Assembly: GCA_018382125.1 (NCBI GenBank)
Contig: JAGZQO010000001.1
Span: forward strand, 62,001-126,000
DNA: 64,000 nucleotides
Source of the DNA: Collinsella sp.
Lineage (GTDB): Bacteria > Actinomycetota > Coriobacteriia > Coriobacteriales > Coriobacteriaceae
Reading direction: 5' to 3'
Shown: in pieces, positions 1 through 15,728 of the stretch
Layout of the letters: each line of letters starts with the position of its first letter
Position numbering within the stretch: the first letter of the stretch is position 1
Position numbers and translations under genes: made by a program
The notes under the pieces: model-generated
Told to the model about the DNA's origin: nothing
The model's input: only the letters and a program-made list of their open reading frames with translations
Databases searched by the model: none

Positions 1-66
1 AGGCGCATTCGCGCTGTGTTTTAACTGATCTCCGTGCATCCGCACGGAAACCGAAAGGACTTAGAA

Positions 67-444
67 ATGGCTAAGCTTACCACCGATGAGATCATCGATG
101 CTCTTAAGGAAATGACCCTTCTCGAGGCTTCCGAGCTCGTCAAGGCTATCGAGGACACCTTCGGCGTTTCCGCCGCTGCTCCTGCCGCTGTTGTCGCCGC
201 TCCCGCTGCTGGCGCTGCTGAGGCCGAGGAGAAGACCGAGTTTGACGTCGTGCTCGAGGGCTTCGGCGACAACAAGATCCAGGTCATCAAGGCCGTCCGT
301 GAGCTCACCAACCTTGGCCTGAAGGAGGCCAAGGAGGTCGTCGAGGGCGCTCCCAAGGCTGTTCTCGAGGGTGCCAAGAAGGAGGACGCCGAGGCTGCCA
401 AGGAGAAGCTCGAGGCTGCTGGCGCTGCTGTCACCCTCAAGTAA
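67..444 (+). CDS. rplL: 50S ribosomal protein L7/L12
   Basis: Stalk protein of the large ribosomal subunit that recruits translational GTPases. It has 125 residues, the usual family length. An N-terminal dimerisation segment (about 1-35) is followed by an Ala/Pro-rich hinge (about 38-58) and a C-terminal domain with the conserved GLKEAKEVVEGAPK stretch. The ATG at 67 is preceded by GAAAGGA at 53-59; a longer reading with an upstream in-frame start at 34 lacks family similarity. rplJ is presumably just left of the window. A strong terminator follows, so rplL closes its transcript here instead of continuing into rpoB. Confidence 0.97.
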   Translation: MAKLTTDEIIDALKEMTLLEASELVKAIEDTFGVSAAAPAAVVAAPAAGAAEAEEKTEFDVVLEGFGDNKIQVIKAVRELTNLGLKEAKEVVEGAPKAVLEGAKKEDAEAAKEKLEAAGAAVTLK

Positions 445-471
445 TCAGGCTTTCTCGCCAGATTTCTTTGC

Positions 472-507
472 AGACGGGGTTCGCATTGCGAGCCCCGTCT
501 TTTTTGT
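472..507 (+). terminator. Rho-independent terminator after rplL
   Basis: GACGGGG and CCCCGTC arms around a short loop, followed by a run of T (TTTTTTGTTTTT). It lies 28 bases after the rplL stop and separates rplL from galU. Confidence 0.85.
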
Positions 508-758
508 TTTTCGGTCCCTCGACATCGGTAGCTCAAACTGCCATGTTCTGTGATTTGCGTCGTATCGGGCACCCTGCCGTTGGGCAATAAAATTGCACCA
601 TTCGAGCAATAATTTGCGTTGACCTGCTGAAGAATTGTCTCTGCCTTGTAGCGACATATAGTTCCAGCGGTAAGATGCTTAGGTATCGCAATTTGGTCTG
701 CGGCTGTGTGCCGCACGCATGGGGCGCTTTTGCGCCTGCGAAAGGATCTTTGAATAAC
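508..758 (+). other. Intergenic region upstream of galU
   Basis: About 250 bases without a gene. They contain small inverted repeats (GCAAT/ATTGC near 585-595, GCGGC/GCCGC near 700) and a weak promoter-like pair TTGTAG (646-651) and TAAGAT (671-676) with 19-base spacing. The ribosome binding site AAAGGA is at 741-746. No tRNA or small ORF with convincing features is seen. Confidence 0.4.
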
Positions 759-1667
759 ATGAAGGCAATCATCCCCGCCGCCGGTCTTGGCACGCGTTTT
801 CTGCCTGGCACCAAGTGCACGCCCAAAGAGATGCTGCCGGTGCTCGACAAGCCCGTCATTCAGTACGTCGTCGAGGAGGCGCTCGACCCCGAGGAAGTCG
901 ACGACGCCATCATCGTTACTTCTCCCGGTAAGCCCGAGCTACTGAACTACTTCCAGCCCGATCGCTCGCTCGAGAACCTGCTGCGCGAGCGCGGCAAGAA
1001 CGCCTATGCCGATGCCGTCGCCCACGCTGGCGGTATGCCGGTCGACTTCCGCTATCAGTACGAGCCCAAGGGCCTCGGCCATGCTATTCGCTCTGCTGCC
1101 GACGCCGTGGCAGGGGAGAACTTCCTGGTTCTTCTGGGCGACTACGTTGTGCCTAACCGCGACATCTGCGACAAGATGCTCGCCGTTTCCAAGGAGCACG
1201 GTGGCGCTTCGGTTATCGCCGTCGCTGCTTGCTCGCCCGAGGAAGTCAGCCGCTACGGCGTTATCGCCGGCGAGCGCGTCGGTTCGCTCGAGGGCGCCGA
1301 GGGCGTTGCCGATGCCGAGCCGGGCGCTGTCTGGCGCATCGGCGGTCTGGTCGAGAAGCCCGCTCCCGAGGCTGCTCCGTCCAACCTGTACATCGTCGGC
1401 CGCTATCTGCTGAGCCCGCTGGTCATGGACCTGCTGGCAGATCAGCAGGCCGGCAAGGGCGGCGAGATCCAGCTCACTGACGCAATGGCCCGTTCGCTCG
1501 ATCGCGAGGCCATGTACGCGGTCGTCATCGACCCGCTGTCGGGCTACGACACCGGCACTCCCTCTGGCTGGATGGCCACCAACGCTCTCATGGCTGCAAG
1601 CGATCCTCGCTTTGCAAGCGCCTTCTGGGACGCCATCGACGAGCGCGGCGGCTTGATGCGCAAGTAA
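759..1667 (+). CDS. galU: UTP--glucose-1-phosphate uridylyltransferase
   Basis: Makes UDP-glucose from UTP and glucose 1-phosphate for cell-envelope glycans and galactose metabolism (cytosol). It has 302 residues, the normal length for bacterial GalU. The nucleotide-binding signature GLGTRFLPGTK is at residues 9-19, followed by KEMLPVLDKP and later LLGDYVV, typical of this nucleotidyltransferase family. The ATG at 759 has AAAGGA 12 bases upstream; a longer reading from 675 adds 28 residues with no family similarity. It sits alone between two terminators, inserted between rplL and rpoB. Confidence 0.95.
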   Translation: MKAIIPAAGLGTRFLPGTKCTPKEMLPVLDKPVIQYVVEEALDPEEVDDAIIVTSPGKPELLNYFQPDRSLENLLRERGKNAYADAVAHAGGMPVDFRYQYEPKGLGHAIRSAADAVAGENFLVLLGDYVVPNRDICDKMLAVSKEHGGASVIAVAACSPEEVSRYGVIAGERVGSLEGAEGVADAEPGAVWRIGGLVEKPAPEAAPSNLYIVGRYLLSPLVMDLLADQQAGKGGEIQLTDAMARSLDREAMYAVVIDPLSGYDTGTPSGWMATNALMAASDPRFASAFWDAIDERGGLMRK

Positions 1668-1689
1668 GCCTTCGGACATCGACATTTAC

Positions 1690-1722
1690 GGGCGCGGACC
1701 TCGGTTCGCGCCCGTTTTTTAT
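1690..1722 (+). terminator. Rho-independent terminator after galU
   Basis: GGGCGCGGA and TTCGCGCCC arms around CCTCGG, then CGTTTTTTAT. It lies 22 bases after the galU stop. Confidence 0.85.
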
Positions 1723-1853
1723 AAGAGCTGCGATTGCCGGCTCTCTGTTCACAGAAAATATATGAACAGATGTTCGGTATACCACTATCTACCTGCGTGT
1801 TTTCTGTCGAAAAACTTTGCTACTCCAAAAACTCAATCGCGTCAAGGCTTTTC

Positions 1854-1881
1854 TTGCCCAACGGTCGGTACCTGATAAACT
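1854..1881 (+). promoter_or_regulatory. Possible promoter of rpoBC
   Basis: TTGCCC (1854-1859) and TAAACT (1876-1881) with 16-base spacing. The second hexamer is preceded by TGA, giving an extended -10 form (TGATAAACT). It lies 74 bases upstream of the rpoB start, after the galU terminator, so rpoBC needs a promoter here. Assigned by sequence match only. Confidence 0.4.
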
Positions 1882-1954
1882 ATTAGGTTGCGATAACTGG
1901 CGAAGCTATGCCTCGCCAACCCACCGAGCATTTCCGTGAAGGAGGAAAAACCTG

Positions 1955-5446
<3,492 letters not shown>

Positions 5447-5452
5447 TTGACT

Positions 5453-9928
<4,476 letters not shown>

Positions 9929-9955
9929 TTTCCTAGTACGTTAACCGTCCTTCCA

Positions 9956-9992
9956 AAGACCCGTTTCCCAACAGGGAAGCGGGTCTTTTTTG
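9956..9992 (+). terminator. Rho-independent terminator after rpoC
   Basis: AGACCCG...CCC and GGG...CGGGTCT arms (GACCCGTTTCCC / GGGAAGCGGGTC) around AACA, then TTTTTTG. It ends the rpoBC transcript. Confidence 0.9.
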
Positions 9993-9998
9993 TTGAAG

Positions 9999-10040
9999 AA
10001 AACCTGCCAAAAGGGGATAGGTTTATTTTGGTAGGTTTTT
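9999..10040. repeat. Hairpin repeat, AAACCTGCCAAAA subtype, copy 1
   Basis: Arms AAAACCTGCCAAAA (9999-10012) and TTTTGGTAGGTTTT (10026-10039) enclose GGGGATAGGTTTA. A close relative in inverted orientation is at 11794-11831, on the other side of the sigma/anti-sigma gene pair. It belongs to a wider class of intergenic hairpins in this window with a GGGACAG-like core. Confidence 0.7.
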
Positions 10041-10129
10041 CCTGCTTGAATTTGAAACATTTCGTCCGGCAAGAGCGTATCTATGGTGAGGGCCTCATCA
10101 AGAATCATTAACGTCACCGGGAGGTGATT

Positions 10130-10648
10130 ATGGAAGAACAAGCTTTTAGACAGGCGGTCGAAGATCACCGGGATGTCGTGTTTCGAATCGCATTGACGTA
10201 TCTGCGCGATCGCGCCGATGCCGATGATGTTGCCCAAGATGTCTTTCTTAAGCTGCTCAAAAGCGATACGCAATTTGAGAGTTGGGAGCATCTTCGCCGC
10301 TGGCTTATCCGGGTCACGATCAATGAATGCAAATCGCTCTTTCGAAAGCCATGGAGGCGCGTGGAGGATATTGAGAACCTAGCCGATTCGCTCTCGACGG
10401 CACAGGATGAGACCAAGGCTGTCCTGTCAGACGTTATGCGACTTCCGGAACGATTCCGTATTCCCATCGTGCTCTATTACTATCTGGGCTTTTCGACCTC
10501 AGAGATTGGCGAGTTATTGCATGTGCCAGCCGCGACCGTTCGAACGCGTTTGGCTCGCGGCAGATCGAAGCTCAAGTTCATCCTAGAGGAGGGCGACCGT
10601 GAAATCCAATCAAATCAAGCAGGCCTTCGAGTCCGTCCAAGCCGATAG
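10130..10648 (+). CDS. ECF-family RNA polymerase sigma factor (sigma-70 family)
   Basis: Directs RNA polymerase to a specific, unknown promoter set. It has 172 residues. A sigma-2 region around residues 17-47 (DVVFRIALTYLRDRADADD, AQDVFLKLL) is followed by a sigma-4 region with an HTH (FSTSEIGELLHVPAATVRTRLARGRSKLK, split around residues 123-151). The ATG at 10130 has GGGAGGTG just upstream; an in-frame GTG at 10124 lies inside that site. The gene overlaps the next by 50 bases, the usual arrangement for a sigma factor and its membrane regulator. Codon use is less GC-biased than in the neighbouring ribosomal genes. Confidence 0.9.
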   Translation: MEEQAFRQAVEDHRDVVFRIALTYLRDRADADDVAQDVFLKLLKSDTQFESWEHLRRWLIRVTINECKSLFRKPWRRVEDIENLADSLSTAQDETKAVLSDVMRLPERFRIPIVLYYYLGFSTSEIGELLHVPAATVRTRLARGRSKLKFILEEGDREIQSNQAGLRVRPSR

Positions 10649-11675
10649 CGATCTTGCTGACCGTGTTCTTTATGCCGCTGCTGGTGAGCCGCTTCGCCGA
10701 AAGGGTCACGCGAAGCCTCTGTATGTTGCCGTGATCGGATGCCTTGCCGGAGTGCTGGCGACCGGAGGGGTCGCCTACGCCGTCGTCAATTCCAGCTATT
10801 TTGCCTCTGCCTGGGGAAACCACGGCAACGGGGATTCCATTACCTGGACCAACGGCGGCTCATCGGGAACTAAATATACCTACACCAGAGAGTTTGGCGA
10901 TGGCATCGCGCCCCAAAGCCTGGAAGGCGCAGTCCAGGAGGTTAATCTGTCCGTCGAGGGCAACGGCTATACGCTTGATATCCATGAGATGGCAATTGAC
11001 CAAAACGGCTGCGGAGCCGTGACGTTTACGTTGTCCAATCCAAATGGAGTTAACTACTACAAGCCAGCAGCAGAGATTGGCGAACTTGTTCTCTATGGTG
11101 AAGAAGAGCAGGGCATCGGCACGCCCGATATGAAGTTCGGCGAGGAATGGCCTGACACACGCAGCACAATTGATAAGGACACATCAAGCGATACTGTCAT
11201 TAATGGCACGATGTACTTTGCCGCTATGGATCGCGAGCGAGATTTGCAACATGCTGTCACCTGGAATATCCACTGGACCGAGGGTGAAGGTGAGAGTGCG
11301 AGGCGGTTTGAGGCGTCGACACCCGAGTTCAATATTGGAGCGTACGTCGATACAAAGGAACTCCGCTCCGGTGACTCGCCTCTTGAGATTAGCCCGTTTT
11401 CCATCCAGACGCACATCGATGATTTGGGCTATGAAGCAGTTGATAATAAGCTGACCGTCAGCTACAAGGATGGATCGGAGCAGATTATCGAAGATGACGA
11501 CGCAGGGGTGTTCAACTTATATTTTTCTTATGGGCGCAATAGCGGAGAGAACATCTGGGTGCCAACGAAGTTGATTGATGTCGATCAAGTTGTCTCGGTA
11601 ACCCTTGAAATTGTGAGGTATACATCAACAGGGGAGACCGAAACGAAAGAGCCCTTTACCATCGTCTATTCGTAA
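10599..11675 (+). CDS. Membrane-anchored probable anti-sigma factor (DUF4179-like)
   Basis: 358 residues. A short cytosolic N terminus (1-39) could bind the overlapping sigma factor. One transmembrane helix (about 40-62, starting LYVAVIGCLAGVLATGG) leads to a large extracytoplasmic domain rich in beta-strand-like sequence. The layout matches DUF4179/RsgI-like anti-sigma proteins, but no catalytic motif is visible. GTG start at 10599 with GGAGGGCGA upstream, inside the sigma gene. Probably senses an envelope signal; the signal is unknown. Base composition is lower in GC than the flanking operons. Confidence 0.75.
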   Translation: MKSNQIKQAFESVQADSDLADRVLYAAAGEPLRRKGHAKPLYVAVIGCLAGVLATGGVAYAVVNSSYFASAWGNHGNGDSITWTNGGSSGTKYTYTREFGDGIAPQSLEGAVQEVNLSVEGNGYTLDIHEMAIDQNGCGAVTFTLSNPNGVNYYKPAAEIGELVLYGEEEQGIGTPDMKFGEEWPDTRSTIDKDTSSDTVINGTMYFAAMDRERDLQHAVTWNIHWTEGEGESARRFEASTPEFNIGAYVDTKELRSGDSPLEISPFSIQTHIDDLGYEAVDNKLTVSYKDGSEQIIEDDDAGVFNLYFSYGRNSGENIWVPTKLIDVDQVVSVTLEIVRYTSTGETETKEPFTIVYS

Positions 11676-11681
11676 GATTTG

Positions 11682-11715
11682 GGGCCGCTTCTTACTAGGG
11701 GAAGCGGCCTCTTTT
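11682..11715 (+). terminator. Rho-independent terminator after the anti-sigma gene
   Basis: GGCCGCTTC and GAAGCGGCC arms around TTACTAGGG, then TCTTTTGCG. Confidence 0.8.
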
Positions 11716-11793
11716 GCGTTAAATGGAAACGCCGCCGATTTCCATGCGACAGATGAGAGCAGATTACCGCTGGAGCGCGACGTTTCCCCAGAT

Positions 11794-11831
11794 AAAACCG
11801 ACCAAAATAAACCTGTCCCTTTTTGGCAGGT
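11794..11831. repeat. Hairpin repeat, AAACCTGCCAAAA subtype, copy 2 (inverted)
   Basis: On the minus strand it reads ACCTGCCAAAAAGGGACAGG followed by TTTATTTTGGTCGGTTTT, nearly the same as 9999-10040. The two copies face each other and enclose the sigma/anti-sigma pair. Confidence 0.7.
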
Positions 11832-11847
11832 AGCGTTGCCTCGACGA

Positions 11848-12001
11848 GCATGTCGGATTCCCGGACCGGGCGGCCTGCGGTTTAAGTTTGTCGCGAGTTC
11901 CGCACGAGCCGGAGGCCACTTAATGTGGCCTCCGTGCGAGCCAGGACTGTAGAGCAGCAAACTTAAACCGCAGGCCGCCCGGCCCGGGAATCCGCCCATG
12001 C
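11848..12001. ncRNA. Long-hairpin structured element with conserved core, copy 1
   Basis: Arms 11855-11890 and 11958-11993 are complementary over 36 bases with one mismatch. Inside are TCGCGAGTTCCGCACG (11891-11906), a perfect 9-bp hairpin with loop TTAAT (11911-11933) and AGGACTGTAGAGCAG (11943-11957). AGTTCC and GGACT inside the core can also pair. A second copy at 29115-29277 has the same core and loop, but its outer and inner stems differ in sequence and stay complementary. Strand and function are unknown: RNA, or a DNA cruciform. The predicted rpsL promoter starts 85 bases after the right arm. Confidence 0.5.
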
Positions 12002-12077
12002 GCACAGGAGGGGATCCCTTTTGTGTAGGCTTTGCGGAAATGTGCCAATTTTGGGATACGCCCGGCGGCGTGGTCTG

Positions 12078-12106
12078 TTGACGGCACAGCTAACGCCACG
12101 TATCCT
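12078..12106 (+). promoter_or_regulatory. Promoter of the str operon (rpsL)
   Basis: TTGACG (12078-12083) and TATCCT (12101-12106) with 17-base spacing, 94 bases upstream of the rpsL start. Just upstream is GGATACGCCCG (12054-12064), which also occurs before rplC and rplB, and GGATACG can pair with CGTATCC at 12099-12105. A good sigma-70-type match. Confidence 0.65.
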
Positions 12107-12199
12107 ATCGAACTGCGTGTTTCGTAGGGGGATGCTGACCCCTCGATTCAAGCCGTTGCACTTTACAGAAAGCTGGAATCATTCGAGAAGGAGTACGCT

Positions 12200-12577
12200 T
12201 TGCCTACTATTAACCAGCTGGTTCGCCAGGGCCGTCGTTCCGTGCCCAAGAAGTCCAAGAACGCTGCTCTGCAGCACAACTCCCAGAAGCGCGGCGTGTG
12301 CACCCGCGTCTTCACCACGAGCCCCAAGAAGCCGAACTCGGCTCTTCGTAAGGTTGCCCGTGTTCGCCTCGTCAACGGCATCGAAGTTACTGCTTACATC
12401 CCGGGTGAGGGCCACAACCTGCAGGAGCACTCCATCGTGCTCGTCCGCGGCGGTCGTGTCCGTGACCTCCCTGGTGTCCGTTATCACGTCATCCGTGGCG
12501 CCTACGACGCTGCTCCGGTCCAGAACCGTATGCAGGCCCGTTCCAAGTACGGTGCTAAGCGCCCCAAGGCCAAATAA
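12200..12577 (+). CDS. rpsL: 30S ribosomal protein S12
   Basis: Decoding-centre protein of the small subunit, 125 residues. TTSPKKPNSALRK has the usual lysine at 43. In the second conserved loop, RGGRVRDLPGVRYH carries Arg at residue 88, where E. coli has Lys87 (numbered without the initiator Met). Lys-to-Arg at this site is a known streptomycin-resistance substitution in other bacteria. Start is TTG at 12200 with GAGAAGGAG at 12185-12193. First gene of the str operon. Confidence 0.97.
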   Translation: MPTINQLVRQGRRSVPKKSKNAALQHNSQKRGVCTRVFTTSPKKPNSALRKVARVRLVNGIEVTAYIPGEGHNLQEHSIVLVRGGRVRDLPGVRYHVIRGAYDAAPVQNRMQARSKYGAKRPKAK

Positions 12578-12650
12578 GCCAGATAACGTTTTGATACTTT
12601 CGCCGTGTGCCGCCTAAGCGCCGCACGGTAGACACTTAAGGAGATTTCAC

Positions 12651-13124
12651 ATGCCGCGTCGTGCAGCAGCTAATCGTCGTGAGGTTCAGCCTGACGCCGT
12701 TTACAACAACCGCCTGGTGACTCAGCTCATCAACAAGGTCCTTCTTGACGGCAAGAAGGCCACCGCTGAGCGCATCGTTTACACCGCTTTCGAGATCGTT
12801 GCCGAGAAGTCCGAGGGTGGCGACGCTCTCGCTACCTTCAAGAAGGCTATGGACAACGTCAAGCCCACGCTCGAGGTTAAGCCCAAGCGTGTCGGTGGCG
12901 CTACCTATCAGGTCCCGATGGAGGTCAACTCCCGTCGTTCCACCGCTCTGGGTATCCGCTGGATCGTCAACTTCTCCCGCGCTCGCAAGGAGAAGACTAT
13001 GGCCGAGCGTCTCGCCAACGAGATCCTCGACGCTTCCAACGGCCTGGGCGCTTCCGTCAAGAAGCGTGAGGACGTCTTCAAGATGGCCGAGGCCAACCGC
13101 GCGTTCTCTCACTATCGTTGGTAA
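12651..13124 (+). CDS. rpsG: 30S ribosomal protein S7
   Basis: Binds the 3' major domain of 16S rRNA and starts assembly of the 30S head. It has 157 residues, the family length, beginning MPRRAAANRREVQPD and ending AFSHYRW as is usual. ATG at 12651 with AAGGAG upstream. Second gene of the str operon, 73 bases after rpsL and 19 bases before fusA. Confidence 0.97.
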   Translation: MPRRAAANRREVQPDAVYNNRLVTQLINKVLLDGKKATAERIVYTAFEIVAEKSEGGDALATFKKAMDNVKPTLEVKPKRVGGATYQVPMEVNSRRSTALGIRWIVNFSRARKEKTMAERLANEILDASNGLGASVKKREDVFKMAEANRAFSHYRW

Positions 13125-13143
13125 GTTAAGGTAAGGAACTAAC

Positions 13144-15243
13144 ATGGCTAAGCCTAAGTACAAGCTTTCCGATACCCGTAACATCGGCATCATGGCCCAC
13201 ATCGATGCCGGTAAGACCACCACGACCGAGCGTATTCTTTACTACACCGGTAAGACCCACAAGATCGGTGAGGTCCATGAGGGCGCTGCCACCATGGACT
13301 GGATGGTTCAGGAGCAGGAGCGCGGCGTAACCATTACCTCCGCTGCTACCACGTGCTTCTGGAACAAGGACGGTAAGGACTACCGCATCCAGATCATCGA
13401 CACCCCGGGCCACGTTGACTTCACCGCCGAGGTCGAGCGCTGCCTGCGCGTCCTCGATGGCGCTGTCGCCGTCTTCGACGCCGTTGCCGGCGTTCAGCCC
13501 CAGTCTGAGACCGTTTGGCGTCAGGCTTCCACCTTCAACGTCCCCCGCATCGCCTTCATCAACAAGTATGACCGCGTGGGCGCTGACTTCTTCAACGCTA
13601 TCGAGACCATGAAGGATCGTCTCGACGCTAACGCCGTGGCCGCTCAGGTCCCGATGGGCACCGAGGACAACTTCTGGGGCGTCATCGACCTGGTCACCAT
13701 GACTGCATGGGACTTCAAGGCCGACGAGAAGGGTATGACCTACCCCGAGCCGATGGACGAGATCCCGGCTGAGTTTGCCGACATCGCTGCTACTAAGCGC
13801 GAGGAGCTCCTTGACGCTGCTGCCAGCTTTGACGACGAGCTCATGGAGAAGATCCTCATGGAGGAGGACTTCACCGTCGAGGAGCTCAAGGCTGCTCTGC
13901 GCAAGGGCGTTCTGGCCAACGAGCTCAACCTCGTCTTCGTGGGTTCCGCCTACAAGAACAAGGGCGTTCAGGAGCTGCTCGACGCTGTCGTCGACTACCT
14001 GCCCAGCCCGCTCGACGTCGAGGCCGTCACCGGTACCGATCCGGACACCGGCGAGGAGATTCAGCGTCATCCTTCCTTCGACGAGCCCTTCTCCGGCCTG
14101 GTCTTCAAGATCATGACCGACCCGTTCGTCGGTAAGCTCACCTATGTCCGCGTTTACTCCGGCCGCGCCGAGTCCGGCTCTTACGTGGTCAACGCTTCCA
14201 ACGGTCAGCGCGAGCGCCTCGGCCGCATCCTCGAGATGAACGCCGCCGAGCGTATCGACCGTGACGACGCTGCCGCCGGCGACATCGTCGCTTGCGTCGG
14301 CTTCAAGAACTCCACCACCGGTGACACCCTGTGCGCCGAGGGCAAGGAGATCGTCCTCGAGAAGATCGAGTTCGCTAAGCCCGTTATTGACGTTGCCATC
14401 GAGCCCAAGACCAAGGCCGAGCAGGACAAGATGTCCCTGGCTCTGACCAAGCTCGCCGAGGAGGACCCGACCTTCCAGGTGTCCACCAACCACGAGACCG
14501 GCCAGACCATCATCGCCGGCATGGGCGAGCTGCACCTCGAGATCATCGTCGACCGTCTGCTCCGCGAGTTCAAGGTTGACGCTAACGTCGGTAAGCCCCA
14601 GGTTGCCTACCGCGAGACCGCCGGTCACGACGTCGAGAAGGCTGAGGGCAAGTTCGTCCGTCAGTCCGGCGGTCGCGGTCAGTACGGCCACGCCGTCATC
14701 AAGCTCGAGAAGATGGAGGAGGGCTTCGGCTACGAGTTCGTCAACGCTATCGTCGGCGGCGTCGTGCCCAAGGAGTACATCCCGTCCATCGACAAGGGCA
14801 TCCAGGAGGCCCTGAACACCGGTGTTATCGCCGGCTTCCCGGTCCTCGACGTTAAGGTCACCCTGTTCGACGGTTCTTACCACGAGGTCGACTCCTCCGA
14901 GGCCGCCTTCAAGATCGCCGGTTCCATGGCTATCAAGGACGCCCTCAAGAAGTCCGATCCGCAGCTGCTCGAGCCGATCATGGCTGTCGAGGTCGAGACC
15001 CCCGAGCAGTACATGGGCGACGTTATGGGCAACCTCTCCGGTCGCCGCGGCAAGATCGAGGGCATGGAGGATCGCAAGAACAGCAAGCTCATCCGTGCCA
15101 AGGTGCCGCTGGGCGAGATGTTCGGTTACGCTACCGACCTTCGCTCCCAGACCCAGGGCCGTGCATCCTACACGATGCAGTTCGACTCTTATGAGCCCGC
15201 GCCCAAGTCCATCGTGGACGAGGTCATGAGCAAGAACGCCTAA
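13144..15243 (+). CDS. fusA: Elongation factor G
   Basis: Translational GTPase that drives ribosomal translocation; 699 residues. The P-loop AHIDAGKTTT is at 18-27, DTPGHVDF at about 86-93 and NKYD (guanine recognition) at about 140-143. GRGQYGHAVIKLE in domain IV and the C-terminal domain V complete the normal architecture. ATG at 13144 with AAGGAA upstream. The str operon continues to rpsJ, with no tuf gene between. Confidence 0.98.
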   Translation: MAKPKYKLSDTRNIGIMAHIDAGKTTTTERILYYTGKTHKIGEVHEGAATMDWMVQEQERGVTITSAATTCFWNKDGKDYRIQIIDTPGHVDFTAEVERCLRVLDGAVAVFDAVAGVQPQSETVWRQASTFNVPRIAFINKYDRVGADFFNAIETMKDRLDANAVAAQVPMGTEDNFWGVIDLVTMTAWDFKADEKGMTYPEPMDEIPAEFADIAATKREELLDAAASFDDELMEKILMEEDFTVEELKAALRKGVLANELNLVFVGSAYKNKGVQELLDAVVDYLPSPLDVEAVTGTDPDTGEEIQRHPSFDEPFSGLVFKIMTDPFVGKLTYVRVYSGRAESGSYVVNASNGQRERLGRILEMNAAERIDRDDAAAGDIVACVGFKNSTTGDTLCAEGKEIVLEKIEFAKPVIDVAIEPKTKAEQDKMSLALTKLAEEDPTFQVSTNHETGQTIIAGMGELHLEIIVDRLLREFKVDANVGKPQVAYRETAGHDVEKAEGKFVRQSGGRGQYGHAVIKLEKMEEGFGYEFVNAIVGGVVPKEYIPSIDKGIQEALNTGVIAGFPVLDVKVTLFDGSYHEVDSSEAAFKIAGSMAIKDALKKSDPQLLEPIMAVEVETPEQYMGDVMGNLSGRRGKIEGMEDRKNSKLIRAKVPLGEMFGYATDLRSQTQGRASYTMQFDSYEPAPKSIVDEVMSKNA

Positions 15244-15303
15244 GTTCGAGCTCCCTGTTACGTAATCCGCGAGAACATCTCTCGCACTCTTTGGAGGTTT
15301 AAG

Positions 15304-15612
15304 TTGGCTACCCAGAAGATCCGCATTCGCCTCAAGGGCTATGATCACGAGGTCGTCGATCAGTCCGCGAAGCTCATCGTCGAGACCGCTCAGAAGACCG
15401 GCGCTCGCGTTTCCGGTCCTGTCCCCCTGCCCACCGAGCGCAACCTGTACACGGTTATCCGCTCGCCGCACGTGAACAAGGACTCCCGTGAGCAGTTCGA
15501 GATGCGCACCCACAAGCGCCTCATCGACATCCTCGACCCCACCTCGGGCACTGTTGATTCGCTTATGCGTCTCGACCTCCCCGCTGGCGTCGACATCGAC
15601 ATCAAGCTCTAA
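15304..15612 (+). CDS. rpsJ: 30S ribosomal protein S10
   Basis: Small-subunit head protein, also the NusE antitermination factor. It has 102 residues with RIRLKGYDHEVVD at the N terminus and THKRLIDILDPT near residues 75-86. Start is TTG at 15304 with GGAGGTTT at 15292-15299. It ends the str operon here. In many bacteria it opens the S10 operon; here that operon begins with rplC 14 kb away. Confidence 0.96.
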   Translation: MATQKIRIRLKGYDHEVVDQSAKLIVETAQKTGARVSGPVPLPTERNLYTVIRSPHVNKDSREQFEMRTHKRLIDILDPTSGTVDSLMRLDLPAGVDIDIKL

Positions 15613-15636
15613 GCGATATCGCTCATAGCTTAAAGA

Positions 15637-15672
15637 GCCCCGCTGCCGTTATGGTAGCGGGGTCCTTTTGTT
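15637..15672. terminator. Terminator between rpsJ and birA (possibly bidirectional)
   Basis: GAGCCCCGCT and AGCGGGGTCC arms, then TTTTGTTTT. rpsJ and birA converge here, so the hairpin may serve both. Confidence 0.8.
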
Positions 15673-15728
15673 TTGAGTTTAGATTTTGGGATAGTGAATT
15701 CGTCTGCCGAGCCGACGGCTGCGGCGTC

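Noticed and set aside
13126..15513. 795-codon minus-strand frame opposite fusA
   Set aside because: Same codon-bias shadow; composition as above and no ribosome binding site.
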